64,000 nucleotides of DNA from CBDCUW01 sp963734865 (GTDB taxonomy: Bacteria > Planctomycetota > Planctomycetia > Pirellulales > Pirellulaceae), in the NCBI GenBank assembly GCA_963734865.1, contig CAVTIV010000007.1, positions 372,001-436,000 of the forward strand, read 5' to 3'. How positions within the stretch are numbered: position 1 is the first letter of the stretch; each line of letters starts with the position of its first letter. Shown one piece after another: positions 46,664-56,291 of this stretch. Below the pieces are notes generated by a model. It had not been told where the DNA came from, did not search any database, and saw nothing but the letters and a program-made list of their open reading frames with translations. The translations under genes and the position numbers were made by a program.

Positions 46664-47718
46664 TCGTCAGCTTCGTCCGAATCGGGGATTTGAGATTGTG
46701 GCGGAACGGGCAATGCGTTTGCACTGACACAGCATCGAAACCCGACATTCGGGCCTCGAAACAATAACGGTTGGCCAGTGCGGAATTGGCAAGTTGTCTG
46801 GGAGTGAAAATAGGTATCGAATGCACCACCACGAATCTCGGCCATCGTCTGATCGAGTACGATCGACACGCCGCTCTCCGTATTTGGATAGAACTGTGCA
46901 TCGACCCATTCCCAAACATTGCCGATCAACTGGCGCACTCCGTTGGGAGTTTTTCCGGCGGCAAGCGAGTTGACCGGTACGGTATCGCGGCGGCCGCCGG
47001 CCCAGGTATTTGCTTTGGACGGATCAAACGCATTCCCCCAGGGATATCGCATTTCGGTACCGTCGCCGCTATGTCCCTTCGGCCAGGTACCGGCACGTTG
47101 CCATTCGTCAGTCGATGGCAAACGTTTGCCCACCCAAGTGGCATACGCGTTCGCTTCATACCAACAAATGCCCACCACTGGGTGATCCAGTTTGTTTGGC
47201 GGCGGATTGCCGTGCGACCAATAACGCGGTCCCGGTTGCCCGGTGCTGTCGTTGAATTGCAACACATTGGGCAACACTTCCTCGGGCCAATAGTTGGCGT
47301 TGCCATAACCGTCTGACTGAACGAACCTCGCGTAGTCGGCGTTCGTAACGCAATCGCGATCCAAATACAGCGACTCCACCGAGATCAATTCATCGGGGTT
47401 CATTGCCAATTCGAATCCGCCGGGGGTGGCAACAATGGTATCACTCACCAGGCAGATCTCACCGCCCGGTATCAGCGCCATATCGTGCTCGACGGCCTTC
47501 CAGGCGAAGGCAATCGATACATCATCGAACGGAATGTCACTTCGATTCGACAGCACTCGGCAGTACCTGCGATTGCGAATCAGCCGCCGCGTATCTGGCG
47601 GCGCATCGGCAACATCGGGAAACCCGTTGTCATCACTGACAGGCAACACGGCACGATGCTTCCACATGTACACGGCATCGGTTATCAGACTGGCTATCGA
47701 CACTTTCATTCTCCGCAA
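46660..47718 (-). CDS. FGE-sulfatase-fold protein lacking the catalytic Cys pair
   Basis: 352 residues. The formylglycine-generating-enzyme fold is clear from residue 75 on: MALIPGGEI, VTNADYARFVQ, HPVVGICWYEANAYATWVGKRLPS, EWQRAGTWPKG, YPWGN and NVWEWVDA, then FRGPNVGFRC at the end. The C-terminal Cys pair that binds copper in FGE (C-x4-C before the GFR motif) is missing; only TTCQF and GFRCC remain. So it is probably a non-catalytic, recognition- or ligand-binding member. Such domains occur in bacterial signalling and conflict proteins. It overlaps the GTPase gene. Confidence 0.82.
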   Translation of the reverse strand: MRRMKVSIASLITDAVYMWKHRAVLPVSDDNGFPDVADAPPDTRRLIRNRRYCRVLSNRSDIPFDDVSIAFAWKAVEHDMALIPGGEICLVSDTIVATPGGFELAMNPDELISVESLYLDRDCVTNADYARFVQSDGYGNANYWPEEVLPNVLQFNDSTGQPGPRYWSHGNPPPNKLDHPVVGICWYEANAYATWVGKRLPSTDEWQRAGTWPKGHSGDGTEMRYPWGNAFDPSKANTWAGGRRDTVPVNSLAAGKTPNGVRQLIGNVWEWVDAQFYPNTESGVSIVLDQTMAEIRGGAFDTYFHSQTTCQFRTGQPLLFRGPNVGFRCCVSANALPVPPQSQIPDSDEADE

Positions 47719-47740
47719 TGGGTTGGATCGTTGTTGCTGT

Positions 47741-48343
47741 TCACAGCTGACCTGTATTCGGACGACTGGACGCGATTTCCCGTCTCAATCGCTGGAATTG
47801 TCGAACAGCGGCTTCTCTGGATCGGCTGACATGCGAGACCGGCGAGTGTTTGACGGGTTGCTGATCGATTGCATATTGATCGCCGCCCAACACCGGCTCC
47901 GCAGCTACGGCATCGCTTCCAGCAGAGACTGCTGTCGCAACGCCAACGGAGTCACGGTGCGCAGAATCGCTTGCCGGGAGACGCTCTCGCGATGCGGCGG
48001 CGTGCGGCTCTTTCATCTGTAGGATCTTTCGTTGTTCCGCTTCCAGACGCAGCCAGGCATCGGTCAATTGGTCGGCCTTCTCGCGGAATTGTTCGGCATC
48101 GCACTTCCGTTTCGCCTCCCATTGACTCTTCTCATACTGGAATTCCTCAATGCGTTGTCGCAATCGCTCGTCGGGTTCCGCGACCGTATCACTTACCGCA
48201 ATGTTGTGATCGAGTCGATGAAACAAGTCCGACAAGAACGCCTCGACGTCGGAAATGACATCTTGCAGGGCATCAAGGATGACTTCTGGAGCGACATCAC
48301 AGTCGTCTGTATTGACGGCAATCGTATTGAATCTGTCCATCAT
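47741..48343 (-). CDS. Coiled-coil hypothetical protein
   Basis: 200 residues. An N-terminal acidic helix with DALQDVISDVEAFLSDL precedes a coiled coil (about 55-115: RLRQRIEEFQYEKSQWEAKRK, EKADQLTDAWLRLEAEQRKIL) and a Ser/Ala-rich disordered tail. It sits 32 bases after the FHA gene and 23 bases before the FGE-fold gene. No known family; it is likely a scaffold bridging the FHA protein to the later gene products. Confidence 0.7.
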   Translation of the reverse strand: MMDRFNTIAVNTDDCDVAPEVILDALQDVISDVEAFLSDLFHRLDHNIAVSDTVAEPDERLRQRIEEFQYEKSQWEAKRKCDAEQFREKADQLTDAWLRLEAEQRKILQMKEPHAAASRERLPASDSAHRDSVGVATAVSAGSDAVAAEPVLGGDQYAIDQQPVKHSPVSHVSRSREAAVRQFQRLRREIASSRPNTGQL

Positions 48344-48374
48344 GTTATCTCTGGCAATCGTCGTTGGCTGTGAC

Positions 48375-49835
48375 TTAGTATTCGACCCGTTTCCATAGTT
48401 TCGCGAGACGGGTTGCTAAAGTCGCTTCCTTCTCTTCCGATTTTTCCTGTTCGTGAATCTCACGTAAGTGTTCTCGCAAAGTCTGGATTCGATGCGCCGT
48501 CTCCTTGTCCGCTTGGTTTTCCGATTTGGGCAACTCGTTGACGTCAGCCAACTTGCTGGAAAGCTCAAACCGTAGTCGGGCGATCTTGGCTTGTTCTTTG
48601 GCCAAATTCGCGCGTTCTTCCCGTAAGGCGTGTTCCTGATCGCCTTCGATTTGCTCGAATCGTTGTTCGAGGGACAGACGCTGCTTTTGGGATTCGGCTA
48701 ATTGCTCCTGCAACTCTCGATTGTTCGCTTGCAGTTCCTCAAGCGTTTCTTCGTATTGCTTCGGTACACTACCGCTGAAGGCGGATTGCTGAAGCTGTCG
48801 CTGCAGTCGTTCCTGTTGCTGATTCGACTTATCCAATCGTTGTCGCAATGCGTCGAGCTCAGCGAGGTGCTCTTCTTCACGCTGGCCGAGACGCGTTTCA
48901 ATGTCGCCAACCCACGCTTCCAATTGCTTGCGTTCTTCCTGCTCGGACCGGTTTGCATCTTCGGCCGCGTGCAGCATTTCCTCGAGTATCGCGACCCGCT
49001 CATCACTGCGGTTGGCTTCGTCGATCAAATCCTGCATTCTTTGCAGCACTTCATCCGATTCTTCCGCAACGGGATCCGCGGCGCTGTGTTGATGCTCAAG
49101 GACGTTCGTTTCGCAGAATCTTTCCGCGTCGCGCTGTGCAAGAGCGGTCTGCAGCTCTTCTATCTCGGCTTGAAGCAGCGCAACGGTCTCTCGATCGTAC
49201 GTTTCTTCTTCCTCAAACTGGAAGAAGTCGCTATCGAAATCCATCGACTCGTGCTCGTCTGAGACCGAATCCCTCGCCAGAGAATTCCCTTCTGGGGAAA
49301 CTTTGACTGCCCGTTCGGCGACGTCATCTGCTTCCTCGTGCGATGACGACTCGACCGGTGGATCGTGGGACGGTTGCACCGGCTCATCTTTTACGATCGA
49401 CTCGGCAACCGGTTCATGCTTGACAACCGTTTCCGGTTCGGATTCACGCTCCACGACCTCGGCTCTTGCGTTTTCTTCTTGGACTGCAGCCGGTTCGCTG
49501 CCGTTCACACATGGCGCGGCGCTGGCCACGGTAATTTGTTGTTCACCGATCTGGATAACGTCCCCCAGATGCACCTCGAATTTCGTTGAAATCACTTCGC
49601 CATTCACGCGAGTGCCTTCGTTGGACATCCAGTCTTGAACCCACAACTGGCCCTCTTCCAGACCGATCCGACAATGGATTTCCGACAGTCCATCACCGCG
49701 CAACTGCAAACCGCAATTGGAGGAGGTACCGACAAAAATGCCCTTGTCGGGCTGTAATTCGCAATGGAGAACCGAACCCGACTTGCTCCTGGCAACCAGG
49801 GTGATCGTTTTCGTTTGCGTTTGTTCCGAGATCAT
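48375..49835 (-). CDS. FHA-domain protein with long coiled coil
   Basis: 486 residues from the ATG at 49835, preceded by GGGAG, with the start overlapping the previous stop as ATGA. The FHA domain spans residues 11-100: FVGTSSNCGL, SEIHC (S51 to H54) and NEGTRVNG (residues 72-79), the phosphothreonine-binding loops. An acidic Pro/Glu linker (105-215) leads to a coiled coil of about 250 residues (LLQAEIEELQTALAQ through ELQANNRELQEQL). FHA domains in type VI and VII secretion and in Ser/Thr kinase pathways recruit phosphorylated partners. No kinase gene of that type is present here. Confidence 0.85.
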   Translation of the reverse strand: MISEQTQTKTITLVARSKSGSVLHCELQPDKGIFVGTSSNCGLQLRGDGLSEIHCRIGLEEGQLWVQDWMSNEGTRVNGEVISTKFEVHLGDVIQIGEQQITVASAAPCVNGSEPAAVQEENARAEVVERESEPETVVKHEPVAESIVKDEPVQPSHDPPVESSSHEEADDVAERAVKVSPEGNSLARDSVSDEHESMDFDSDFFQFEEEETYDRETVALLQAEIEELQTALAQRDAERFCETNVLEHQHSAADPVAEESDEVLQRMQDLIDEANRSDERVAILEEMLHAAEDANRSEQEERKQLEAWVGDIETRLGQREEEHLAELDALRQRLDKSNQQQERLQRQLQQSAFSGSVPKQYEETLEELQANNRELQEQLAESQKQRLSLEQRFEQIEGDQEHALREERANLAKEQAKIARLRFELSSKLADVNELPKSENQADKETAHRIQTLREHLREIHEQEKSEEKEATLATRLAKLWKRVEY

Positions 49836-51487
49836 GATTCGACTCCCGCGGTAGCAGCGCCCATGGTGTTCATATCCGCCCCATGAAGTCCGGCCGGTTC
49901 GCCGCCAAGAAGTGGCGATGAATTGACCGAACCGTTCGACCGTGATGGGTCGCCGGCAACCAGCCGGTCCATTGCCTTGAATAACTGTTCCGCGGTGCAT
50001 GGTCGAGCGATTACCTCGTCGGGTCCGAATCCGACAAGTTGATGCCAGTCCATGTCTTGCGACGCTTGCTCGCCGCCGACGAGAGCAATGCGTTTGATGT
50101 TCGCTGCTTTCGCGTTCTGTGTTGCAAATAATTGTCCGACCAGTTGGCACGACTGCTCGTCGTCACCGGCAAATACCAACGTATGCGGCACCGATCGCTT
50201 GAGCACCAGTTGAAGTGCAAGCTTATCGCGGACGACTTTACCAAGGTAGCGATTGTCAGAATCCTCGAACGATGCTCGCAGGTTTTGCGCGGCGACTGCA
50301 TCAGGCTCGAAGACAACGAACTGCCCGGCAACGGCATGAGTTCGTTTTTCCACCAATTCGGCCATCACGAATCCGCTCAGCACTTGCTGTACTTCATCGC
50401 TGTTCCAGCCGAGTGCTTCAGCAAGTTCGTTTGAGTCTTTTGGCTCCGCCAGCACGTTCAACACTTTCATATGACGAGCGGTCAATCCGGCGCGGTCCAG
50501 ATTCTGGCCTCGGATCGCGCGACGAGCATAGGTACAGTTTTCGAACGATTGTTCGTCGGCTTCATTCCTGTGCAGCGAACCTTCCACCAGCAGCGCGAGC
50601 AGGCTGATATCGAGCGGCAGGTTCTTGTGCAGCGAGTTGGCAGCGTGCCCGGCTTCGAATCGAAACGCGCTCAGCTTTCGCGTGAAGGCGATCTGCACGA
50701 GCATGGCGGCTTGAAAGCGAAGCAGTTTTGTCATCAACCGCGGGTCGAGAACCTTTTGGTCCAGCAACTGAACAAAACCATCGACTTCTGCGCAGCTTCG
50801 CCCGCTGATCGTCATTTTCAGAACGGGAGCGAGGTTTAGCAGTGATTTCGGCAATCGGCGGACCATCTCTTCGATTTCTGTCGATGAGATACCGGAAGCA
50901 TAGACGCCCTGGATCCGCCCTTTCTCCAAATGGAATCGAATGCGTGTTCGATCCGCTTCGACTTCCAGCACCCCGACCTTGCGCCCGTTGTTCAGGAAGT
51001 CGACCAGTTCGCGAAGCCCAAAGCAAGCGAACGAACCAGCCAGCGCCGCCTCGTCAAGCTGGTCGATCACCTCCGGAACCGCCGTCCCTTGTGACTGAGA
51101 AGAGACGACCATCGCCGCCGTCTCCAGTGCATTGGCAACCGTCGTCAGCAGCAACTGCTCCGTGTAGGGTTTGGGCAGCATGTCAACGACATTGTCCAGA
51201 TCGATATATTCGGCGTACGCCTTCTTGCGCAGTGTCGAGCTGACGACGACCGGGATCTGTCGAAGCTCGGGCGACTCAACCAGCTGGCAACAGACGTCGT
51301 AACCGGTGGTTCCGGGAAGTTGATGATCCAACAGGATCAGATCCGGCTTTACTTCCGACGCCAATCGCAATCCATCTTCGGCGTTGGGGGCCAGAACCAC
51401 TCGATAGCCGGCTGGACTGAGGTGCGTATCGACCAGTTTTCGAATCGTTGCACTATCGTCGATCACCAGGATGGTCTTGTCGGTCAT
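49832..51487 (-). CDS. PatA-like response regulator (receiver plus DUF4388)
   Basis: 551 residues. A receiver domain occupies residues 4-125 with phospho-acceptor D54 (LILLDHQLPG), acidic pair ID-D (10-11) and the KP motif of the last strand. A DUF4388/PATAN-type domain follows (about 150-260; CFGLRELVDFLNNGRKVGVLEV). A helical winged-helix-like region comes next, then a C-terminal segment resembling a second, degenerate receiver (LVFAGDDEQSCQLV). This resembles PatA/PixG regulators that accompany CheA in cyanobacterial phototaxis operons. ATGA overlaps bind it to both neighbours in the operon. Confidence 0.85.
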   Translation of the reverse strand: MTDKTILVIDDSATIRKLVDTHLSPAGYRVVLAPNAEDGLRLASEVKPDLILLDHQLPGTTGYDVCCQLVESPELRQIPVVVSSTLRKKAYAEYIDLDNVVDMLPKPYTEQLLLTTVANALETAAMVVSSQSQGTAVPEVIDQLDEAALAGSFACFGLRELVDFLNNGRKVGVLEVEADRTRIRFHLEKGRIQGVYASGISSTEIEEMVRRLPKSLLNLAPVLKMTISGRSCAEVDGFVQLLDQKVLDPRLMTKLLRFQAAMLVQIAFTRKLSAFRFEAGHAANSLHKNLPLDISLLALLVEGSLHRNEADEQSFENCTYARRAIRGQNLDRAGLTARHMKVLNVLAEPKDSNELAEALGWNSDEVQQVLSGFVMAELVEKRTHAVAGQFVVFEPDAVAAQNLRASFEDSDNRYLGKVVRDKLALQLVLKRSVPHTLVFAGDDEQSCQLVGQLFATQNAKAANIKRIALVGGEQASQDMDWHQLVGFGPDEVIARPCTAEQLFKAMDRLVAGDPSRSNGSVNSSPLLGGEPAGLHGADMNTMGAATAGVES

Positions 51488-54315
51488 TGAATCTCTCCGT
51501 GCGTTTGTAGTCTTTTCGGTGGAATCGTTTTTAGGTGCCCCAGGGACTCGATGCCCCTCAGCACGCCATCAAGCTCGTCATCGGCAAGTGGTTTGATCAG
51601 GTAGTTAATGGCTCCGAGCTCTCTGGCTCGATTCGTGAACTCGTCTTCGCTGCGGCTGCTGATAATCACAACCGGCGGTGAATCGGCTTGATCGCGCGAG
51701 CCGATTTCGGCCAGTAACTCCATGCCGCTTACATGAGGCATCTCCATGTCACTGAACACAGCTGCAAACCGCTGCGTTTTCAAAATTTCGAGTGCATCCT
51801 TTCCGTCCGACGCCTCGACGATATCGATCGGATAACGCTGCAAAGAGCGGACAACCCTCTTTCTGGCGCTAAGTGAGTCATCGACGACCAACACCCGCGG
51901 TCGGTTGGATTGAGCGTTGTTGATCTCGCTTCCCTGAGCCGAAAGCCTGTTGGGATCGAGTGCTTCGTCGGCACGGTGCAAATGATGGCTTTGCGATTCG
52001 ACAACACGACGCGCGTCGAGAAACAGCACCGTCTGCCCCATTCCCGACAACGTCGCACCGGAACAATAAGGGTGATGCTTGATCAGCGTCGGAAGGGGGC
52101 GTACAACAACCTCCTCGGGACCAACGATCTCGTCGACCAGCAGAGTCACACGGGTCGAACGGCCACTCGAGCCGCTCGACGATGGAGCTTCGCAGGCCAG
52201 CACGATTCGCTGGCACGAGCCTTCTGGACGCTCCTGCCGACAGCCAAGTAAATCCGAAAAAGTCAGGCAGACCGAGTCGCTTTCGACTTCACCTGCACTC
52301 TGGACCGACTGCATCGGCAGGGCAAATAGCTGACCTGCAGAGCGAAACACCATCGCGTGTTGGATTACCGAGGGTAGCGGAAAGCTCAACCGGATACGGG
52401 TTCCCTGTTGCGGCTCGGAATCGACTTCCAGCCAGCCACGCATCCGCGCCAGAGTCGAGGCGACGACATCCATTCCCACGCCTCGTCCGGCAACCTGGTT
52501 GGCCGTTTGACGCGTTGAAAAACCGGGCTGAAAGATCAGCTGCGATAATTCATGACGACTGGCCGCTTGATCGGCGGCCAGCAATCCTGAATCGACTCCA
52601 CGACGGCGAATGGCATCATAATCCAGTCCACGTCCGTCGTCGCGAATCTCAATCATCAACAGGTCGGGTCCCGACTTTGCTTCCAGCGTGATCGTGCCGA
52701 CGGGATTCTTGCCACTTCGCGCCCGTTCCTCGGTCGTCTCAATGCCATGACAAACCGAGTTCCGCACGATGTGCAACAGTGGTTCGTACAACCGCTGCTG
52801 AAGGGACCGTTCGATGCCTGCGTCTTCACCCAGCAGTTTCAAACGCACCTCTTTTGATTCGGCCTGTGCGGCGTCACGAACCACCCGCTGCAATCGTCGA
52901 AACAGACCGGAAACGGGTGTCCGTCGCAGCTCGACCAACTCTTGACGGAACTGACGAATGAACTGCGAAACCGCAGTATTGCCTTCGGCAACCGGGCGGG
53001 CACAGTCGCGGACATGGTGCGCGACCTCCAGCACATCATTGGCAATCTCTGACAGTTGCAACGAACTGCTGGCGACAGCTTGGTGATGCCCTTCGTTGCT
53101 GAGCATCCGCATCTTCGAGACGCTCCCGATCAGCTCGTGGTAAACCTCTTGCAGATCCGACAATTCTGTTTCGCGTCGATTTCGCAGCATCACCAACTCG
53201 GCCAGCATGTCCATCAGCCGATTGAGCTGCGATGACTTGACACGAACCGATTCGTCATCGGCCGACCCCTCGGCGAATGCGGCCGGTTGCGATAACGTCG
53301 TCTTGAGCGGCTCGGTCGTCGTGGGTTGTGTCTGCTCGCTTGTCGGGGCGTGCGAGCTGGGCTGGGCCTGCTCGCTGGGCTGTTTGGCAGAGGCATCCGG
53401 TTGTCTCACCGGTTCGCGACCCGACTCGTACTGCGCCAGCGATGAGTCGTTGGCGGATGTTTTTCCGGAAATCTGCGAGCGAATCGAATCGACGCTGTGG
53501 AGCAATGAATCAATGCTTGGCGACCTCCCTGCGGCTTCGTCATCGCGAAGGCTGTCCTCCAATTGATGCAGTTGATCGGCGAGACTGGATAATCCGACGC
53601 TTGCCGAGGCACCTTTCAGGGTATGCAATTCGCGACAGATCTGATTCAACGAGTCAGCATGCTGCGGATCTGACTCTAACCGCAGCAGTGCGTCCTCCAT
53701 CGCACTGACGCAACTGGAGGCATCGTCCAAAAAGGCCTCCCGCAGTTCGGGGTCCAGCGAGTCAACCGATACCGGCGATCGGTCATGGTGCTCAAGAGGC
53801 TCTGGCGGATCGGGCGTGTGGCGCGGCGGATCGGACTCGTCGGCGGATCCGCGGCTCAGTCCGGTTAGCAGCGACTGGATTTCTTCGGCGCTGGGTGTAA
53901 CGACGTCGGCGTCCGGGTCAAAGTCCTGATCGTCTGCGGCTTCCCAGGAATCGAGATCGTGTGCCGAAACCCGCTCCGAATCGATCTCGTCAATGGCAGT
54001 TAGCTGGTCGCCCCATCGTTCGATCGCCTGCTCGCGCAACAATGCCATCTGCTCGGACGACGATTGATCGCTGTTCACCACCGATCGTATTTCTTCCAAA
54101 CTGGTCGCGATGAATTCGGCAGTATCGTGACCGCCGTTTGTTCGCTCGTGCAAATCAAGAATCTGACACAAGAGACAGGCAAATTCGTGCAGATCCGATT
54201 GCGACGATTGCTGAGTCGCTTCGCGCACTTCTGCGAGAAGCTCACGTGAATCGTCCAAAGAGAGCTGATGGCTCGATTGGATCAGGTCGCTGTTTGTGGT
54301 ATCGCTATTCATCAT
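51484..54315 (-). CDS. CheA-type hybrid histidine kinase with C-terminal receiver
   Basis: About 943 residues from the ATG at 54315, preceded by GAGAGG; the upstream TTG adds MRGF. An acidic N-terminal region precedes the Hpt domain with phospho-His near residue 231 (ELHTLKGASA). A P2-like linker leads to the dimerisation and ATPase domains (HIVRNSVCHGIE N-box, RDDGRGLD G-box). A CheW-like domain (QLFALPMQSVQS) and a receiver with phospho-Asp near residue 856 (VFSDMEMPH) complete it. This is the signalling core of a chemosensory array, with REC as phosphate sink or internal output. CheR and CheB genes are not present in the operon. Confidence 0.93.
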   Translation of the reverse strand: MMNSDTTNSDLIQSSHQLSLDDSRELLAEVREATQQSSQSDLHEFACLLCQILDLHERTNGGHDTAEFIATSLEEIRSVVNSDQSSSEQMALLREQAIERWGDQLTAIDEIDSERVSAHDLDSWEAADDQDFDPDADVVTPSAEEIQSLLTGLSRGSADESDPPRHTPDPPEPLEHHDRSPVSVDSLDPELREAFLDDASSCVSAMEDALLRLESDPQHADSLNQICRELHTLKGASASVGLSSLADQLHQLEDSLRDDEAAGRSPSIDSLLHSVDSIRSQISGKTSANDSSLAQYESGREPVRQPDASAKQPSEQAQPSSHAPTSEQTQPTTTEPLKTTLSQPAAFAEGSADDESVRVKSSQLNRLMDMLAELVMLRNRRETELSDLQEVYHELIGSVSKMRMLSNEGHHQAVASSSLQLSEIANDVLEVAHHVRDCARPVAEGNTAVSQFIRQFRQELVELRRTPVSGLFRRLQRVVRDAAQAESKEVRLKLLGEDAGIERSLQQRLYEPLLHIVRNSVCHGIETTEERARSGKNPVGTITLEAKSGPDLLMIEIRDDGRGLDYDAIRRRGVDSGLLAADQAASRHELSQLIFQPGFSTRQTANQVAGRGVGMDVVASTLARMRGWLEVDSEPQQGTRIRLSFPLPSVIQHAMVFRSAGQLFALPMQSVQSAGEVESDSVCLTFSDLLGCRQERPEGSCQRIVLACEAPSSSGSSGRSTRVTLLVDEIVGPEEVVVRPLPTLIKHHPYCSGATLSGMGQTVLFLDARRVVESQSHHLHRADEALDPNRLSAQGSEINNAQSNRPRVLVVDDSLSARKRVVRSLQRYPIDIVEASDGKDALEILKTQRFAAVFSDMEMPHVSGMELLAEIGSRDQADSPPVVIISSRSEDEFTNRARELGAINYLIKPLADDELDGVLRGIESLGHLKTIPPKRLQTHGEIQ

Positions 54316-54323
54316 GAATCCTC

Positions 54324-55685
54324 TCAACCAACCGAGACCATATCGGATGCCGTCACGGACATCGTGATCGGTGCCGCTGGAGTGACCGTGCCGGTACTGT
54401 CATCCATTTCGATGCTGGGATTGCTCCCGCACTTTCTCAGCCGATCAATGGCGTTGCTGAATTGCGGCGTCGTCTTGGACAATGACTTCATCGTCCAGCA
54501 GACACTTTCGGCGCCACTGCGGTTGGCTTTCGCAATTTCCGAAATCTGCTCGACAGCAATCACAAAGTCCTGTGCGAGCTGCAGTTGTTGCGTCGAAGAC
54601 TCTGCGATTTGTTGAATGTGTCTGGCGTCTCGGTCGGAAGCCCCACAGATCTGCTGCAGTGCTTGTTCGACGGCGATGGCACGGTGGGCTTCCACTTCGA
54701 CTTGCGCTCGCTCGCTTTCGATCCCGCGGATCGATTCTTGAGTGACAAGTTGCATCGAGTCAACCAGGCTGGATATCTCGCGAGTCGCATCGGATGCCTG
54801 CTCAGCGAGCTTGCGAACTTCATCGGCGACGATCGCAAATCCACGTCCGTGCTCACCTGCACGAATGGACTCGATCGAGGCATTCAAAGCCAGCAGATCC
54901 GTTCGGGCGGCGATGTCGCTGATCGTCCCCACGATCGCGCTGATTTGTCGTGACGGATCGCACAAGCCGCGAAGCTTTTTCTCGCATGTCTGAGACTCTG
55001 TGTGGACCCTCTTCATCCCCTCATTGAGCTCGCGAACAAGCCCCAACGCGGCGGTCGCCGACTCGCTGGTGCGCTGGATGGCCGACTGTGCCGATGCCGC
55101 ATTGCCGGAGACTAAGTCGATGGTCGACGCAAGTTGTTCAACGTACGCGGTCGTCTTGACGACGACGTGCCCCTGCGCTTCCGAGCCGTCGGTGATCGCC
55201 CTGGTGTACTGTTCGATTTCGGCGGTACCGCGTTCGATTTGCGTCAAGTGCGAATGCAGTGTGCTGCCGAGCGCGGCCAGCAGCCCCCGCAATTGTTCGC
55301 TGGATGGTTCGCCTGTCGCACCTCGTCGATTCAACAACAACATCATGGATTGAAATTCACGTGATTGTTGTCGCGAGTTCGCAGCCACGGATTCCCAACG
55401 CGTGGCGCTCTTGCCAATCGATTTCGCCGATTGGTCAAACTCTTCCAGCCCTGTGTGCATTGACTCGGAGTTTTCGTGGTCGGCCACAACCGATTCCAGG
55501 ACGGACAATCCCGTTCGCACGCGACCGGCCGCGAACCATGATGAGGCGGCCACGGTCACCATCGACAACACTGCCGCGGCGGCCAGGTACAACACCGATC
55601 CGGACTGGGACGCGGCAACGAATAACGCCGTGATTGTCGCTGCCGCGACACCATGGGTCACCAGAAATAATGTGTGGAGTTTCAA
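54324..55685 (-). CDS. Methyl-accepting chemotaxis protein without an external sensor domain
   Basis: 453 residues. Two closely spaced hydrophobic helices (about 8-26 and 31-52) leave only a few residues outside, so there is no periplasmic ligand domain. A long cytoplasmic coiled coil follows, with the conserved tip ARTDLLALNASIESIRAGEHGRGFAIVADEVRKLAEQ (shown by its core AIVADEVRKLAEQ at about residue 295). It would signal to CheA via CheW. Input could come from the membrane or a partner protein. Start overlaps the CheW gene (ATGA). Confidence 0.9.
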   Translation of the reverse strand: MKLHTLFLVTHGVAAATITALFVAASQSGSVLYLAAAAVLSMVTVAASSWFAAGRVRTGLSVLESVVADHENSESMHTGLEEFDQSAKSIGKSATRWESVAANSRQQSREFQSMMLLLNRRGATGEPSSEQLRGLLAALGSTLHSHLTQIERGTAEIEQYTRAITDGSEAQGHVVVKTTAYVEQLASTIDLVSGNAASAQSAIQRTSESATAALGLVRELNEGMKRVHTESQTCEKKLRGLCDPSRQISAIVGTISDIAARTDLLALNASIESIRAGEHGRGFAIVADEVRKLAEQASDATREISSLVDSMQLVTQESIRGIESERAQVEVEAHRAIAVEQALQQICGASDRDARHIQQIAESSTQQLQLAQDFVIAVEQISEIAKANRSGAESVCWTMKSLSKTTPQFSNAIDRLRKCGSNPSIEMDDSTGTVTPAAPITMSVTASDMVSVG

Positions 55686-56245
55686 CGTTGGCTCCCTTGT
55701 TCAGGGCGAGGTTCAGGGCGAAGAGTTCGAACTGGCTGGCGAGGACTGCTCCAAAGGTTTTCGAGCGCCTGCTGAGCGAGCCGGAAAATACCGTTGGGAT
55801 CAAGTACACGAACGATTCGGTCGCGAAACATGGCAGTCCCCATCACCGGGGTCTGGTTCACGTCATCGCTTCGGATATCCGGTGTGATAATGGTTTCAAG
55901 TGATTCCAGCGCCGCGGCCTCGGCAATCAGCAAAGCCCAAACCGTGCTGCCGTTGATCACCATCAACTTGTTGTGCGGTTGTGCGGTTTGGCAGGCGTCG
56001 ATATGTAGCAGCGAGTTCAGCGAGATGACCGGCACAAATTCGCTGCGTAAATGACATACCCCGGCAAGGGATGGATGACAGTTCGGCACACGTACCAGAT
56101 CGGGTGCGATCGAAATCTCGCGTACCGAAACGGCAGGCACCGAGAACCACGACGCTCCGCTGCGAAATACACAGTGTTTGTCCGATGCTGATAGGTCGCT
56201 CAGCATCGCGGCGGTCGAGTTCGATTGTGTATCAGTTGAAATCAT
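55682..56245 (-). CDS. CheW-like coupling protein
   Basis: 187 residues. The CheW fold is recognisable by CVFRSGASWFSVPAVSVREI, PSLAGVCHLRSEFVPVISLN and the C-terminal strand ALENLW region. It couples MCPs to CheA. Its stop overlaps the MCP start by four bases. An extended Arg/Pro tail (RQPVRTLRPEPRPEQ) is unusual. It lies 46 bases after the hypothetical protein gene. Confidence 0.86.
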   Translation of the reverse strand: MISTDTQSNSTAAMLSDLSASDKHCVFRSGASWFSVPAVSVREISIAPDLVRVPNCHPSLAGVCHLRSEFVPVISLNSLLHIDACQTAQPHNKLMVINGSTVWALLIAEAAALESLETIITPDIRSDDVNQTPVMGTAMFRDRIVRVLDPNGIFRLAQQALENLWSSPRQPVRTLRPEPRPEQGSQR

Positions 56246-56291
56246 GGTGAGTCATTTTGGGCGGTGACAAGGTAAATGCACTTTCCAGCCA

